In this document: one piece after another, positions 45,795 through 57,200 of the stretch
Numbering within the stretch: position 1 is the first letter of the stretch
Layout: every line of letters starts with the position of its first letter
NCBI GenBank assembly: GCA_963971405.1
Contig: OZ020486.1
Coordinates: 32,573,419 to 32,637,418, forward strand
DNA length: 64,000 nt
Reading direction: 5' to 3'
Source of the DNA: Psococerastis gibbosa
Taxonomy: Eukaryota; Arthropoda; Insecta; Psocodea; Psocidae
Program-made: the position numbers and the translations under genes
Notes under the pieces: model-generated
What the model saw: the letters and a program-made list of their open reading frames with translations, nothing else
Told to the model about the DNA's origin: nothing
Databases searched by the model: none

Positions 45795-46544
45795 GCCATT
45801 TACCAATTTAGGGAATGGAGACACGACAAGGACACGATGTTTTTACGAAATGTCGACTTGCGGGCAAGCTATTCCGTGGATTTGGATGAAATTTGGCATA
45901 TCGGTTCACATGAATCACATATCGGGACCATTTTCTTTTATTTTGGCCTCATACTCACCCTGAAAACACCAAAAAAACCTTTTCCTCAAAAATTTATTTT
46001 AAATTCTCAAATATTGTAGACGTTATTAATGTTATAAATAAAATAAATAAATAAATAAATAGAATGTTAAATAGGTCGTTTGCCCCTTAATAGTTTGTTG
46101 CTGGGAAAAAAAATTAAAAACTCAATTTTCATGAAAAATGACTAAAAAAATAATGTTTCTGCGGAACCTTTCTATCGATGCTATCGAACATCAGGTATGT
46201 TTTATGTGTTAAATAGTCTAACAAAACCGAACAGGTTGCTTTCCCTAACAAAGATTTGGTTTTGTACAAAAAATTACTTTTTGAAGAAATTATGGATAAT
46301 TCATGCCCCCAATACGTTGCATGCTCTTGCCATTATTACTGTGTTGTAATATATTGGTCTGCCCGTTCTAGGCAATCATCGCATCCCTCAATTCAGTGCT
46401 TTGGGATAGGGAATGCCGACGCAACCGATATTTAACCATAGGAAAATTATTTACTATGGAATTACATTATTATCTATCTCGGTACCTATACTACTATAAT
46501 TGACAAATAGGAAAGCATGTTCGAGTAAACTCGGACCGGTTCTT
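45795..46544 (+). mobile_element. Helentron/HINE-like element, copy 4
   Basis: It keeps TTTTTACGAAATGTC, GATGAAATTTGGCATATCGG, GGTTGCTTTCCC, the TGTTGTAATATATTGG block and the full 3' terminus (GGAAAGCATGTTCGAGTAAA then CTCGGACCGGTTCTT, ending at 46544). The 5' end is eroded. An (AAAT)n tract (46035-46062) has been added between the two halves. A 60-codon frame here resembles frames in copies 1 and 2 only because the DNA is homologous. Confidence 0.7.
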
Positions 46545-47159
46545 ATAATTTTTAACCATACATACTGTATATCCAGCGAAAAATAGCTATCAATTGTATA
46601 ACTACAAGGATAATTACATCAGCTAGTGAGATTACCATGTTTGCAACAGTCATTGAAAGTTGAACTAGCAGCCAAAATACTAACAAAATGAATACGACCA
46701 CCAAAGCGTCCGAGAAGCAATTTTACAACACTCCAAGAAAGCTCAAGTATAATCGTAAAGGAAAAGTGAAACTTCAGGAACAACTGCGATAAACACAGAA
46801 AATGTCCCGATTTAAACGATATATGGGAAAATAAACGGTAAACATCGATAAGGTTGAAACGTCGGGTCATTCGTAAAGACAAACGGGGAGCACTTGTAAC
46901 GATAGAGCCATAACTCAGCAATGACAATGCCGAATGTGCATACAAATCAGCTGCTAAATTGCTTTTTCTCGATCCTTTTGTCGTATCTACCACTCCCACG
47001 ACTGTAATTCTCACTTAAAAGTGTTGATACACGCATGCAATTTTCTTTGTTATGCTGCCTACTGGCGGAATACCTAATGTTAGGCTAGATATTACCCTAA
47101 GGACAAACCTAGAGTTCTATCGTATATCAGACAGATGGGACATCCGCCCAGGGATATTT

Positions 47160-47475
47160 TCGAATCACTTCTGCTACCTGCGGGAGATGGAAGAGAAGCT
47201 AAACTCTGGGGATCAGCGCTAAAAGAGCAGGGGCTTAAAGTCAACAGGGGGAAAACGAAACACATGGAATGTGGATCCTTGGAGGATGGAGAATGGGGAT
47301 AAGATGCAAAAGAAGTATCGAGTTTGATGGCCAGGTGGCAAGTGGTAACGTACTTGTACTTGGGCGAGTCTCTACGCGCCATGCGTATCGTATCGTAACT
47401 CAACACGGGTAATAATAACCTGCAGAGGCGACTGAAGAGGTCAATCGCATACATTCATTAAATGGTTTGTATGGG
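47160..47475 (+). pseudogene. LINE reverse transcriptase fragment (late RT motifs)
   Basis: Plus-strand translation gives GREAKLWGSALKEQGLKVNR then GKTKHMECG at about 47200-47280. Further frames give IEFDGQVASGN and VVTYLYLGES. L-x8-GLKVNRxKTxxM-C...G-x-YLG is the classic RT segment after the catalytic FADD in RTE-like and related LINEs. Stops and frameshifts are present. Downstream AAGAGGTCAATCGCATACAT continues the homology with 44.5 kb. Confidence 0.8.
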
Positions 47476-47575
47476 TTTTACCTTTTTATAACAAGTAAAA
47501 AAAGTTCTGAAACTGCCACATCTTCTTTTTATCAATCAAAGCATGTCTTGGAAACAAAACATCAATAAATGCCGT

Positions 47576-47752
47576 CAAGGCCGTAGCCAGAATTTTTTTT
47601 TCGGGGGGGGGGGTCCATCTGACTTTTAACGTTTAGTAGGTAATATGTTAAAAACTCCATTCTATCTAGTGTACGCTGAAAATATTTCGAGGGGGGGGGT
47701 TTCCAGTTCTCCTTCTCCTGCACCCCCCCCCTCCCCTCTGGCTCCGGCCATG
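47576..47752. mobile_element. hAT-type MITE, 177 bp, perfect 8-bp TSD
   Basis: The left end CAAGGCCGTAGCCAGAATTT and right end CTGGCTCCGGCCATG are inverted repeats. AATGCCGT is duplicated exactly at 47568-47575 and 47753-47760. A G10 run follows the left T-run, and a C9-type run precedes the right end, mirroring it. The interior TCCATTCTATCTAGT recalls, in reverse, ACTAGATAGAATGGA of the 3.6-kb hAT MITE, so they are one family. Confidence 0.9.
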
Positions 47753-48382
47753 AATGCCGTTAGCCTAATTAGTCCAAAAAAGACGTGTTAATTTGCCAAA
47801 GTAGTTGATCCCATCGCTCCTACATGGACAGACCTGCTCGTGCTGTACATAAACAGCACAATATGCAATTTTTTTAAATCAATATAATTTGCAATTTATA
47901 CAGGCCAATAAGTCCACTCAGTCCCAACAGTAATTCATACCTACTTTAGTCAGATTAATTACTCCGGGAATGCAGCCCGAACCTCAAACAAGCGTTAGCA
48001 TGATAATTAAACAAAGCAGTCAAATTCACATTGTCCAGTAATAGAACATAACTTTACAGGGCCTAATACTAATACCAATAAATTTATTGTTTATTATGAA
48101 TACAAAATTTGAATCTGATTATTGGTATTAAAGTCCATTTATTTTATTTTACATTTATCGATTTTTTATACATTTTATTTTATTCATTTACTGATTTACT
48201 GAAGGCCCACGATACAAGTCCTACAAGGTACTTAGTGTGAGCCACATCTAAAACGGTAACGCTGGATATACTGTAAAATTGTAACTCACTGTATTGTTGT
48301 AAAACTTTTAAATTACATGACATGTTCCAATTTTTCTTCGACCCATATTTACGAAGAGGAGGGAAAATTGCCACCTGCTCCA

Positions 48383-48575
48383 ACGTGTGAGTTACAATTC
48401 GGTGGAGGGCGCAAGGCCACAAGGACATCCTTGGAAACAAACGTGAGGGAGGGCCTCAGGACCCATGGCCTGTCACCAGAAGATGCACAAGACCGGGACA
48501 CGTGGAAAGTGAAGATCCGTGCCGCCGACCCCGTGGGAGGGATAAGTCGCCGCTAGAGTAAAGTAAATAAATACA
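48383..48575 (+). pseudogene. LINE 3' end with TAAA-type tail
   Basis: The plus strand reads FGGGRKATRTSLETNVREGL, then RTHGLSPEDAQDRDTWKVKI and RAADP, ending at a TAG stop (48554-48556). GRxK-TxLE-VREDL-xLGLxxEDAQDRxxWRxxIRxADP is a well-known C-terminal signature of RTE-type and similar LINEs. The short tail GTAAAGTAAATAAATACA follows the stop. About 57 codons remain, without an internal stop. Confidence 0.8.
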
Positions 48576-48579
48576 AGAA

Positions 48580-51140
48580 TCTATCTCTTGTACACAGGAA
48601 GACGCTGGGCTGGGTACAATGTGCGATCATTTCTCAAGCATAAACCAGTTTCCAATCCACATGTGTAACTTATGGGATAGAAACAGGACCCCCGCACTTA
48701 AGGCTGAAATGAAATGCAATGGGTGACCCACTTGCCGGATTTCCCCTGAGAGGTAGGGCTGAACCCTTACAGGTCCACAAGATAAGCTTTCATCCCCTTA
48801 TCACGAGTTTGAATGATGACGTGGGTGAATCCCCTCTACATTTCAACCCTTATACTTCTCCCCCAGCCTTCCAGCTAACTTACGAATTTTAATATTCCAT
48901 CCCATTCCTATGGTAATAAATACAGTACCGCCACATACATAACGCAACGATTTCTCGTAAAATAAATTTCACAGTAAGTTACTAATAGTTCATTCCAGAC
49001 GCCAACAACCACCATTTTTTAGAGAATTTTATCTTTAATTGCAACGCGTCCTAATGATATACTCAGCAATGTCAAAGTTGACCGTTAAACAAAATATTCC
49101 AGGATTCCACCCCGAAGAGGGGGGGGGGGGCATGTATGTATATTTTATGTATGATTGCGAAAAATTGTTGCGAGGCCTAGTAAGAGGAAACATTTTGTAA
49201 TAGTGAGGTTTACACATTTTTATAGTAGTTAACAATAATTAGACTATTACAGACGAAGATTCTTACAGCTACAAACAGAGTCTCCCCGGAGATTTTTGAG
49301 AAAAAAAAACAGGCCGACAAGGTGAAAAATTGACAAAAGTTGACAATTGCGAATGAGCCACTGCAAGGCCATACCCAGGGGGAGAGGTATTTAACCCCCC
49401 CCCCCTCCCTCCTCTCGAAAAAATATTGTTTCCCAAAATATTTCAGACTTATTTTGCTGTTGTTCGCAGAGTATAACATGTGTATTAGTTACTTATACTT
49501 GGAAGTTGAATACATAGGCTATAATTTTACTAAATTTCATACGAGTATTGTACTACTGACTGGCTTTAAATGGGTGACTTCAACCTCCTCAGACTAGGCG
49601 ATAAAACATTAATACGACAGCCATTACACAACGACTTCCATGTTCAACAACCCCCCTTTTCAACCCCTGCACACTCTTCCACCCCTTCCGCACTTATCCC
49701 AGCTAACTTTCAACTTTTAATATTCCACTGCAACTTTTTTACATGAGCTACCAATGGGAAGTTGAATACGGAGAGTGGCTGGGCTTTATACATCCTGTAT
49801 TATAGTAGCTACAATATCAAAGGGCTTGTCTCTACCTGAAGAACAGTTCAAGGACTCTTTTGTGGGGTGGATACGAGGGGGGGGGGGGCTTATGTTGTAT
49901 GATAAATACTGATCGCCATAGATTGTACCTTATTCGGGCTTAATGCAACGTTACCATTAGTGCAACTAAAAGCCAAACAAGTGCACAAAATCAAGTATCT
50001 TATGAAATATCAATCAGTTTGGCTGTCAGAAATATCACATTCTTTGGCCGAAATGCGCCTCTACATTTTGATACATGATATGATATTGCAACAATTGACC
50101 ACAACTACATAACTTGATTTGTACAAAAAAGAGTTGGTAAGAGCGAATATCGTTCCAATATTCGATCCAAAAATTATTAGTCCAAGAAAATGCGAAAGTG
50201 TATGTAATACCTAAATTATTCAGATTGAAATCGTGTAGGTACTTTAACATAAACATTCCAAATATTTCGTCAATGGAATAAATATTGGGTCGAATAAATT
50301 GATCAGGGCCAATACATTATATTAATTCAAACAAAGTGAGTCTCACTTAATAAACCCTTAAGTATTTATGGAACAGCACATCGTACGTCCTTCTATAGAG
50401 TAGCCACAAAAAATCATTCTTAGAATACGAAATTAATTTAAAAACGGCCTGGAGCTAATTTCAGAAATGAGAAAAACCAAAATATAAAAAGTACTCCCAA
50501 GATTTTTTAGACGGGTCATTAAAAAGATATCTAATTTCAGCTTTAATTTATAACTCCATTTTAAGTGAAACTCAACTTAAATTTCTTAGCTAACCCTATT
50601 TCCTCAACCGCAGGGCAAACACTTCATCTGATCTTCGTACGTTATCAAGATAGCCTTAATTGCAAACCTAATTAAAAAGATTATCTGAAAAATGGCTCAA
50701 GTAAAAGCTAGGGTTCCCCACTTAAATTGCAAGATGAGACTTTCATCGATCTAATCAACGGTTAATTTAACTCTCACAAGTTAATAACACTTAACTGGAA
50801 AAGATCTGTACTGTGAGCTAAAGGGGAAGAGAAGGGAATTGGAGTTGAAAAGTTCAGAAGCCCAGAGAAGCAGAAAACGCATTTTTTGGCAATTTTGTGC
50901 CCTTTCGAAAAGCTCTTGAAAATTTATTCAGACTCCTTGGTTAAGTTTCTAAATTTTGGGGATGAAATAGCGTTTCCATTCTTTGAGAACTCCGTACTCT
51001 CGTTAGAATCTTCTATACCCTCTTTACTATACTATCTATACAGGAATCAATACTTTTGGCGTTTTTTTTTTTTTTAATATTGGCTTACAGATACACAGCC
51101 ATTTCATTCTATTTCTTATGCCTATCTAGTTCGATTAGGT
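48580..51140. other. Non-coding stretch with a solitary hAT-like end
   Basis: No exon is supported. CAAGGCCATACCCAGGGGGA at 49362 followed by a C10 run looks like a hAT-type terminus of the 47.6-kb style, without a detectable partner. G-runs occur near 49119 and 49879. Confidence 0.45.
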
Positions 51141-51142
51141 AA

Positions 51143-51200
51143 GGCAAAACTACTATCAGGAGCGCATTGGAAAATGAGGTTGTCTAGGGATCGTCTAAAA
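51143..51200 (+). repeat. Short shared repeat (TATCAGGAGCGCA type), copy 2
   Basis: Matches 12676-12731; see that entry. Confidence 0.5.
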
Positions 51201-52079
51201 CAGTTTACCTACCTTTTCAAGGAACCACTGTTAGAACGTCCCTGTCCAGCTCCCGAAGAAGGTTGATACATGAAAAAGGATCTTGGTTCTAGTTGTTAAT
51301 ATTTTTTTAAATTATTATTTAAAAAAATAATTAATTGCTAACTGAATAGCAGCTTTAGTATAGAATGTTCAGTATGAGTGCATGACAGGACATGATTTAA
51401 AGTAAAGTAACATTTTATTTCACGAAAAAGTATACAATTTTAGTAATAGTGGCTCAGACTTCAGAGGGGCACCGTTAGCATTTTCCCGTGATGGGCCCCT
51501 CAGGAATGCAATATAACTCATTTAAAAATATCATAGTCAGTATATAAATACATAATATAACCAAATACCCCGTATACCCATTGTAAGACCTACGCCGTCA
51601 CCGCGTGCGAAAAAATAACAAAAAATTCAAAACTATCCTTAACTCGAAACCTCGGTGGTGAAAAAGTTTCAACGAAACGAGTTTCCTTTCAAATGTTTGC
51701 AATAAACCACAAAAGCATACAGCCAAGGTAGTATTTCTTAGTAAGTCCAACCAAAAACCAATACAACGCAACCGGAAAAATCCCGACAGTTGAGCACCAG
51801 TTGAGAGAGGGGAGGGGAGGGGGGGGGGCAAGACATGAAAAACAATCGACGCACTTGGTGAATATCGTGGGGGTTGATGGCCTCGGTCAGCATGTATCTG
51901 ACATGTCTTATCTCAAAAGCAACCCCTATACTTGCTGACTTTTTGTGCCTGTTTCCCGACAGTAGAGATAGCTGTCAATTTGAGGGGAGAAGTTTGACTT
52001 AATTTGATATTTGCTCAAGTGGTCATGTTTCCGTTTTCATATTTTTACGTTAAAGTTTTTATCTCTTTAAAAAAAAAAG

Positions 52080-52436
52080 ATAAAGAGGATGTGGAACGTA
52101 GATACTGGTCACCCCTGGATTATTTAGTTGTCATTTATTTTATTTTATTTTATTTACTACGTAAACTAAGTAGATTAAAGAGTTGGTCTATGGATGTTGT
52201 AGAGGTCTACGTCACACACAATATCATACTATAGATTATATTTAATTGTTGTATTTTATTTTTATTAAATGAACTTAACAGAGGACTAAAATTGTACGCA
52301 TTGTAAAGTTCATGTAAAAATGGCAGCACGAAAAAGTAAAAATACCCTATGATAGTCCTCTACAACTTCCATATTCCAAATCTTTATCTAACTGATTATT
52401 GCGCGATCAAGGGGTGACCAGCATATCCTCCAAATC
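52080..52436. mobile_element. Imperfect fold-back element
   Basis: The outer blocks GAGGATGTGGAACG and CTGGTCACCCCTGGATTATT pair with the reverse-oriented AAGGGGTGACCAGCATATCC at 52410-52431. The inner block TATGGATGTTGTAGAGG (about 52190) pairs with CCTCTACAACTTCCATA (52357-52373). The interior is AT-rich. No termini or TSD could be fixed. Confidence 0.6.
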
Positions 52437-52439
52437 ACA

Positions 52440-53840
52440 TACTAAACATTTACTAAATTTACCTGAATAACCACTTCTGTTCTCTTCTATAGGTAAAACC
52501 TGCGTTGAGTTACGACAGGTCTCCAATCGCGTAGTGTGTACGAGACTCGCACAAGCATGAACAAGCTACAAACTATGCCAACGAAAGGCTTATGTCTCAT
52601 ACATTGTAATTTGTATCAGGCCACTTCTAAAAATTGTAAACTCTTAAAAAGTATAACTACAAACAAGCTCCAGATTATAGTATAATACAACGAACAAATC
52701 TAACAAGTTAATGTACCACTGAAATCCTAGAAATAGAAAACAAAAAGGGAAACCCAGCAATGGAGCAGCAACAAGTCCTATTTCAGAATCTCGAGTGAAA
52801 GCTTACTTAAACCATGCATAATTTAATGATTCCTGGACTTTATAAAAGCAAAGTTGAGGTAAACAGCTTTTACAATATAAAGCTGGAACGGTTAGCGGTA
52901 GCGTTATGTTTTGTATCCAGCGAAGTTGACTACTCCCAATTTCGACATTTTTCCTCAGTTCAGTGCACCAAAATTGTAGTGTAAACGTAATCGTTAATGT
53001 GAAAAGTGGAAAACAGACTGAAACGAAGTATACAATTTTATACGTACCTTATTTATTCGTACCTTAAATGCCGATTTTACATAATTTTTTACATTGGATA
53101 TGCCTATTATTTTTACCTTTGACCAAAAATACAACAAATTATGAATGGCACTCAACCAATGAAGCAGATCATTCAATTCATGGGCCCAACCAATCAAGGT
53201 ATTGGGTTATGACGTAATTTCTCTACGGATTCCTATACAAAAGTTCTCCATTGAACAAGTGTGCCTCGCCGCCTCAACGCCCGTACCGGTCCAGAGTATT
53301 ACTTGAATAAAGACGAAACTCCTTCAAATTTGCAGAAAGAAGAAAGCACCATACCTGTTGTTTCGCACCTTCGTGGAATTAAACGATTCCGTCAATCTCC
53401 ACTGACATTTTCTTTTTCCCGCCTGCGAAATTTTTCTGTTCAATCACTCAAACAAGTCGCAAGTAAATGATGCTCGTAAAACATTTCTCCTCTGCCTGCG
53501 GATAAAAATTGAAAACAAATTTCTTTCTTTTGTCTCTTACCACTTTTTTTTTTTATTTGATTGTGAGGATTTTGCCTGCAGTACGATGTATACAGCGCGT
53601 GTTTTATAAACGTATATATATATATATATAAACAGATACTTTAAAAATGATGTTCAAATATTTTCAGACCAATTAGCCTATAATGGCAAATTTATGATAA
53701 GGTAGATCAAAGAGGTCTTCCCGTCTTACTGATCTTAAGCAGTCCTTGAGTTAATTGCAGGTAACGAAATTTGATAAAACAGTAGAGAAACACAATTAAG
53801 GGGTTTGTTTACATTAATAATATATGTACAATATATGTGA
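52440..53840. other. Non-coding AT-rich stretch
   Basis: No exon is supported. A (TA)n microsatellite lies at about 53612-53632. Short frames at 53261-53470 show no domain. Confidence 0.45.
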
Positions 53841-53849
53841 TTTTAAAAG

Positions 53850-54115
53850 AAATCGTCGAAGCCATTTTTGAGAAAACGTTTTTTTTCCATAGGTTTTGAG
53901 TTATTTCCCCCCCCCCCTTCCCAATTTAAGTTATCCAAAAAATGAAAAAAAAAACGTACTCCTGAACAATATTTCTGTGAACCTACATCCCAACGAATTT
54001 CATCAAATTCTATCGAGTAGTTAAGCCCCAAACCGAGTTACAGACAGACTTTTCGTAAAAACTTTTGTTGCTCCTGGTACCTCAAAACGTGTAAAATCCG
54101 TTGTAACCAATATAT
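53850..54115 (-). mobile_element. HINE-like fragment, inverted
   Basis: On the minus strand it reads ACGTTTTGAGGTACCAGGAG, AAGTCTGTCTGTAACTCGG, GATGAAATTCGTTGGGATGT and GGTTCACAGAAATATTG, then a G-run and ATTTTAAAGAAAATCG-like blocks, in the order of the 5' third of HINE copies 1 and 2. The 3' half is missing. Confidence 0.65.
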
Positions 54116-54123
54116 CTATGTTC

Positions 54124-54298
54124 CAGCAGCCTGATCGAGGCGATTATAATACCGGTATTTATTTAATCCCCTGGTATTAAAAATGTAAAGAAGATAATTT
54201 TATAATGGAAAGTGCTATTCAAAATTTGTTTATTTACAGTTATAATCCTAGGGTATTTATTTAACCCCGGGATTATAATCGCCTCGATCAGGCTGCTG
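54124..54298. mobile_element. MITE with 27-bp inverted termini
   Basis: CAGCAGCCTGATCGAGGCGA then TTATAAT at the left is matched exactly by the complement at the right (ending 54298). A further GGTATTTATTTAA block is present in both halves. The CAG/CTG ends suggest hAT, but the flanks (CTATGTTC and ATCCTCAT) do not match, so the superfamily is open. Confidence 0.75.
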
Positions 54299-54299
54299 A

Positions 54300-57200
54300 T
54301 CCTCATAATGGTGTTGCGTTACACAGCTCCCATTATAAAATGGATTGCCTCAATGGACTGCCTCATCCGTGAATGGGACCTTTTATATATCGGAAGAAAA
54401 GGACACGCGAGAAAGGGAAAGGATAAGAGCAATCAGTCCCTTTTACAGCTGACCACCACACCGCCATTAGGCCTGCAAATTAGAACCAGGGCTTTAATGC
54501 ATATAAATTGGCCGCTTTCCATTTTCACGATCCTCAACATTCCGCTCCCTACTCCCTATCTATCGAAATTGCTGATAAAGTGATCTAGGCAATCTCTGCC
54601 CGTAAACAGCAATAAAACTCTAACGCGATGTGCAGGTCAGAAAGTGCTGAAAAATGGGGAAATGTCTTTTTGAATAGGGACAGCCATTTTAAAAACAACG
54701 TTACGTTAGGGGTCCATAAGTCTTTCTTCCCATGCTGTAGTAAATTAATTGCACCCCAATTTTTAAAAAAAACATATTCATTTAAGTTAAGTAAAATTTG
54801 TTACACTTTTTTTTCTGGAACGTGACAAAATTAGGTTATGTACATGCCTAATCTGAAAACTTTCAATAGCCAACGTATATCATAATTATGAGAAAACCAG
54901 AAAAATCACGTCTCATCAATCGGTACTTCATCTGTCCTCATTATCAACAGTTGTAACAACACTTACCAGGCGATTTTTACTTGGGTAAGTATTTTTAATT
55001 AATTAATTTTTAAAGACAATATAATATATAGTACAATATCAAAGAACTCTCCGTATTCAAATTGCCACATTCCATTTCATTTCCATTAGCAATGGAGTTT
55101 ATAAAATTTTTTTAAAAAATAAATTTGATTTTATAAATCATATTTATCCTTTTTATTTTAATTATTTATTCGCTACCATGAACGTGCAACAAGACCAACT
55201 GCCCCGCAATTTAAAACAGTTCTACTAAACCTTGCACAACATATTTACTGAAACAGCAAAAATTGTCTGCAGAGGAGCTATGCAATTACTATTCATATCA
55301 ATCCAAGCAGTACAATACGGCATTCCCCAAAAAACAAATTCCATTTTCCAAAAACACCCTTTGCCAAAACGCAAAACCCGTCGGACATGGAAGTGTAGTT
55401 CCAAAAATGACAAATCCCACGGATGTGACGGAACCGGAATACACCACAAAAACGCCTCGCACAAGTTTCAGCTCACAAACTTTCACACCGCTGATGAGGA
55501 GAAAAATGTTTTTATGAGTTTAACAAATGAAATGATATTCAGTGTTTTAGTTGAATAAGCACAAACGTACGGTGAAAATGTTGACGGCTTTTGTTAATTT
55601 CCGTGAAAACTGTGAAGCTTTTGCAATATATTATACCAGAGGTTTATGAGAGAATCTGCTAAACTTTAATTAAAATAATGGATAGAGATAGTCGTACGGT
55701 AATGAGCCAGTACCTATAAATTTTTAGTGAATCTGGGCATAACCGAAACGAAAATATTACGACAGTCAAATAAAAATATGAAACCTACTGTATTTCCATC
55801 TTCCCGTTGTAAACATTTCAAGTAATTTGCTATTGAAGGAAGTAATAATAGTCTTAAATTCATTGCAATCACTAATCAGTCAAAAATAAAATACCTTGTT
55901 CAACACATTTATTGAAAGAGAACCCCACCTTACGGTAACAACAATTTCGCCTAACGCATTCACTTGACTACTCCGCAGGGTGTATCTTAAACAGCCACAC
56001 CGTTCCCCGTTTAACATTTTCAATTTTCCCCCACAAAACGCGTTATATCTACTTGCTATTTTCTTCCATTATTGAAAAAACAATCAAGCCACGAGGAGCA
56101 AACAATCCTTTTGCATCATAAAAGGGATTGCGTTTTAGATAAAGTGAAAATGAAGGCAGAAGGATAGGATGTTAGGGTAGGGGGCGAAGAGGGGGGAAGG
56201 GGGTGGGGGCAAATAACCGAGCCCATTGTCAAGAAAAGAAAACAGGCCTATGGCTCTCATCCAGATAAGCGAGCGACTCTCAAGGGAAACTAAGCTGACT
56301 TGATGGTCTCCGCTCTAAACTCGGCAATCTCTGATAAAGGCGGCTATGTCCCAGAATTGGGACTGGAAACTGCATGGGTATATTTGAATTTCGAAAGTAG
56401 GCCAGCTCATTTTGATGAATAGCTTGGGTCGGAATCGAACAAATTTTCTCGGAATTGCAAGACCCTTGCCGTAAATTTAGCACACTGGCATATTTAAAGT
56501 GGGTTTCATTCAATTTTCTTGAGATGCTCACAGGCGCCAGAATTTTCCAGGCATGAGAATACCATGAAAACCGTGAATAATATCATTCTAACTCTGCTAC
56601 TAAATATGTATTAACAGAAGTCATACTTATATTTACGGTAGGTGCTGTACAGAAATTTGTTTTCAATATACTGTCTGTATAGTATGTATAGCATATATTT
56701 CAAAGGTACGTAATTGTAATGAAGCTTGGAAAAGAGGTCATGTAAGCTCTAAAATTTATTTCACCTTGAGTTCTATATTGGAGAGCTGGGAAATTCGCTC
56801 CCATCAAGCCCCAAAGATACTTTTTTTATTTTTTAGAATTCGTAGAGCCTCGGATTGTGCCTTTGTAGTGCCTTTGGAAAGCACTCGAATTAGGCTATGG
56901 TTATGCTATTTCGTAGTATAGCAACATTGTCGATTGGGTGTCGCAGCTGTGGTTGCCAATCTACTAAGTAACGTAAGTGAAGTAACAAAACAAGTAATAT
57001 TTTGAAGCTGTCACCAAATATGACAGGGGAACATAGGGATACATTAATGTAACAAATTATATTGATACAAAATTACATGGGAGTAAAAGGATTTTTTTTT
57101 TTTTTTACAGAAGTTTCAAAACAAAAAACAATCGGAAGGAGGAGCAATATGAAATAATGCTGGCATTGTAGAAACAATCAATTTAAAGAGTTTTTAAAAA

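Noticed and set aside
46619..47014. 131-codon minus-strand open frame
   Set aside because: It gives no recognisable domain, no homologous copy elsewhere in the window and no splice-site or start context, so I cannot support a gene.
55232..55558. 108-codon plus-strand frame as a possible exon
   Set aside because: An 84-codon frame in another phase and two minus-strand frames cover the same bases. There is no domain, and no convincing splice signals were found by eye.
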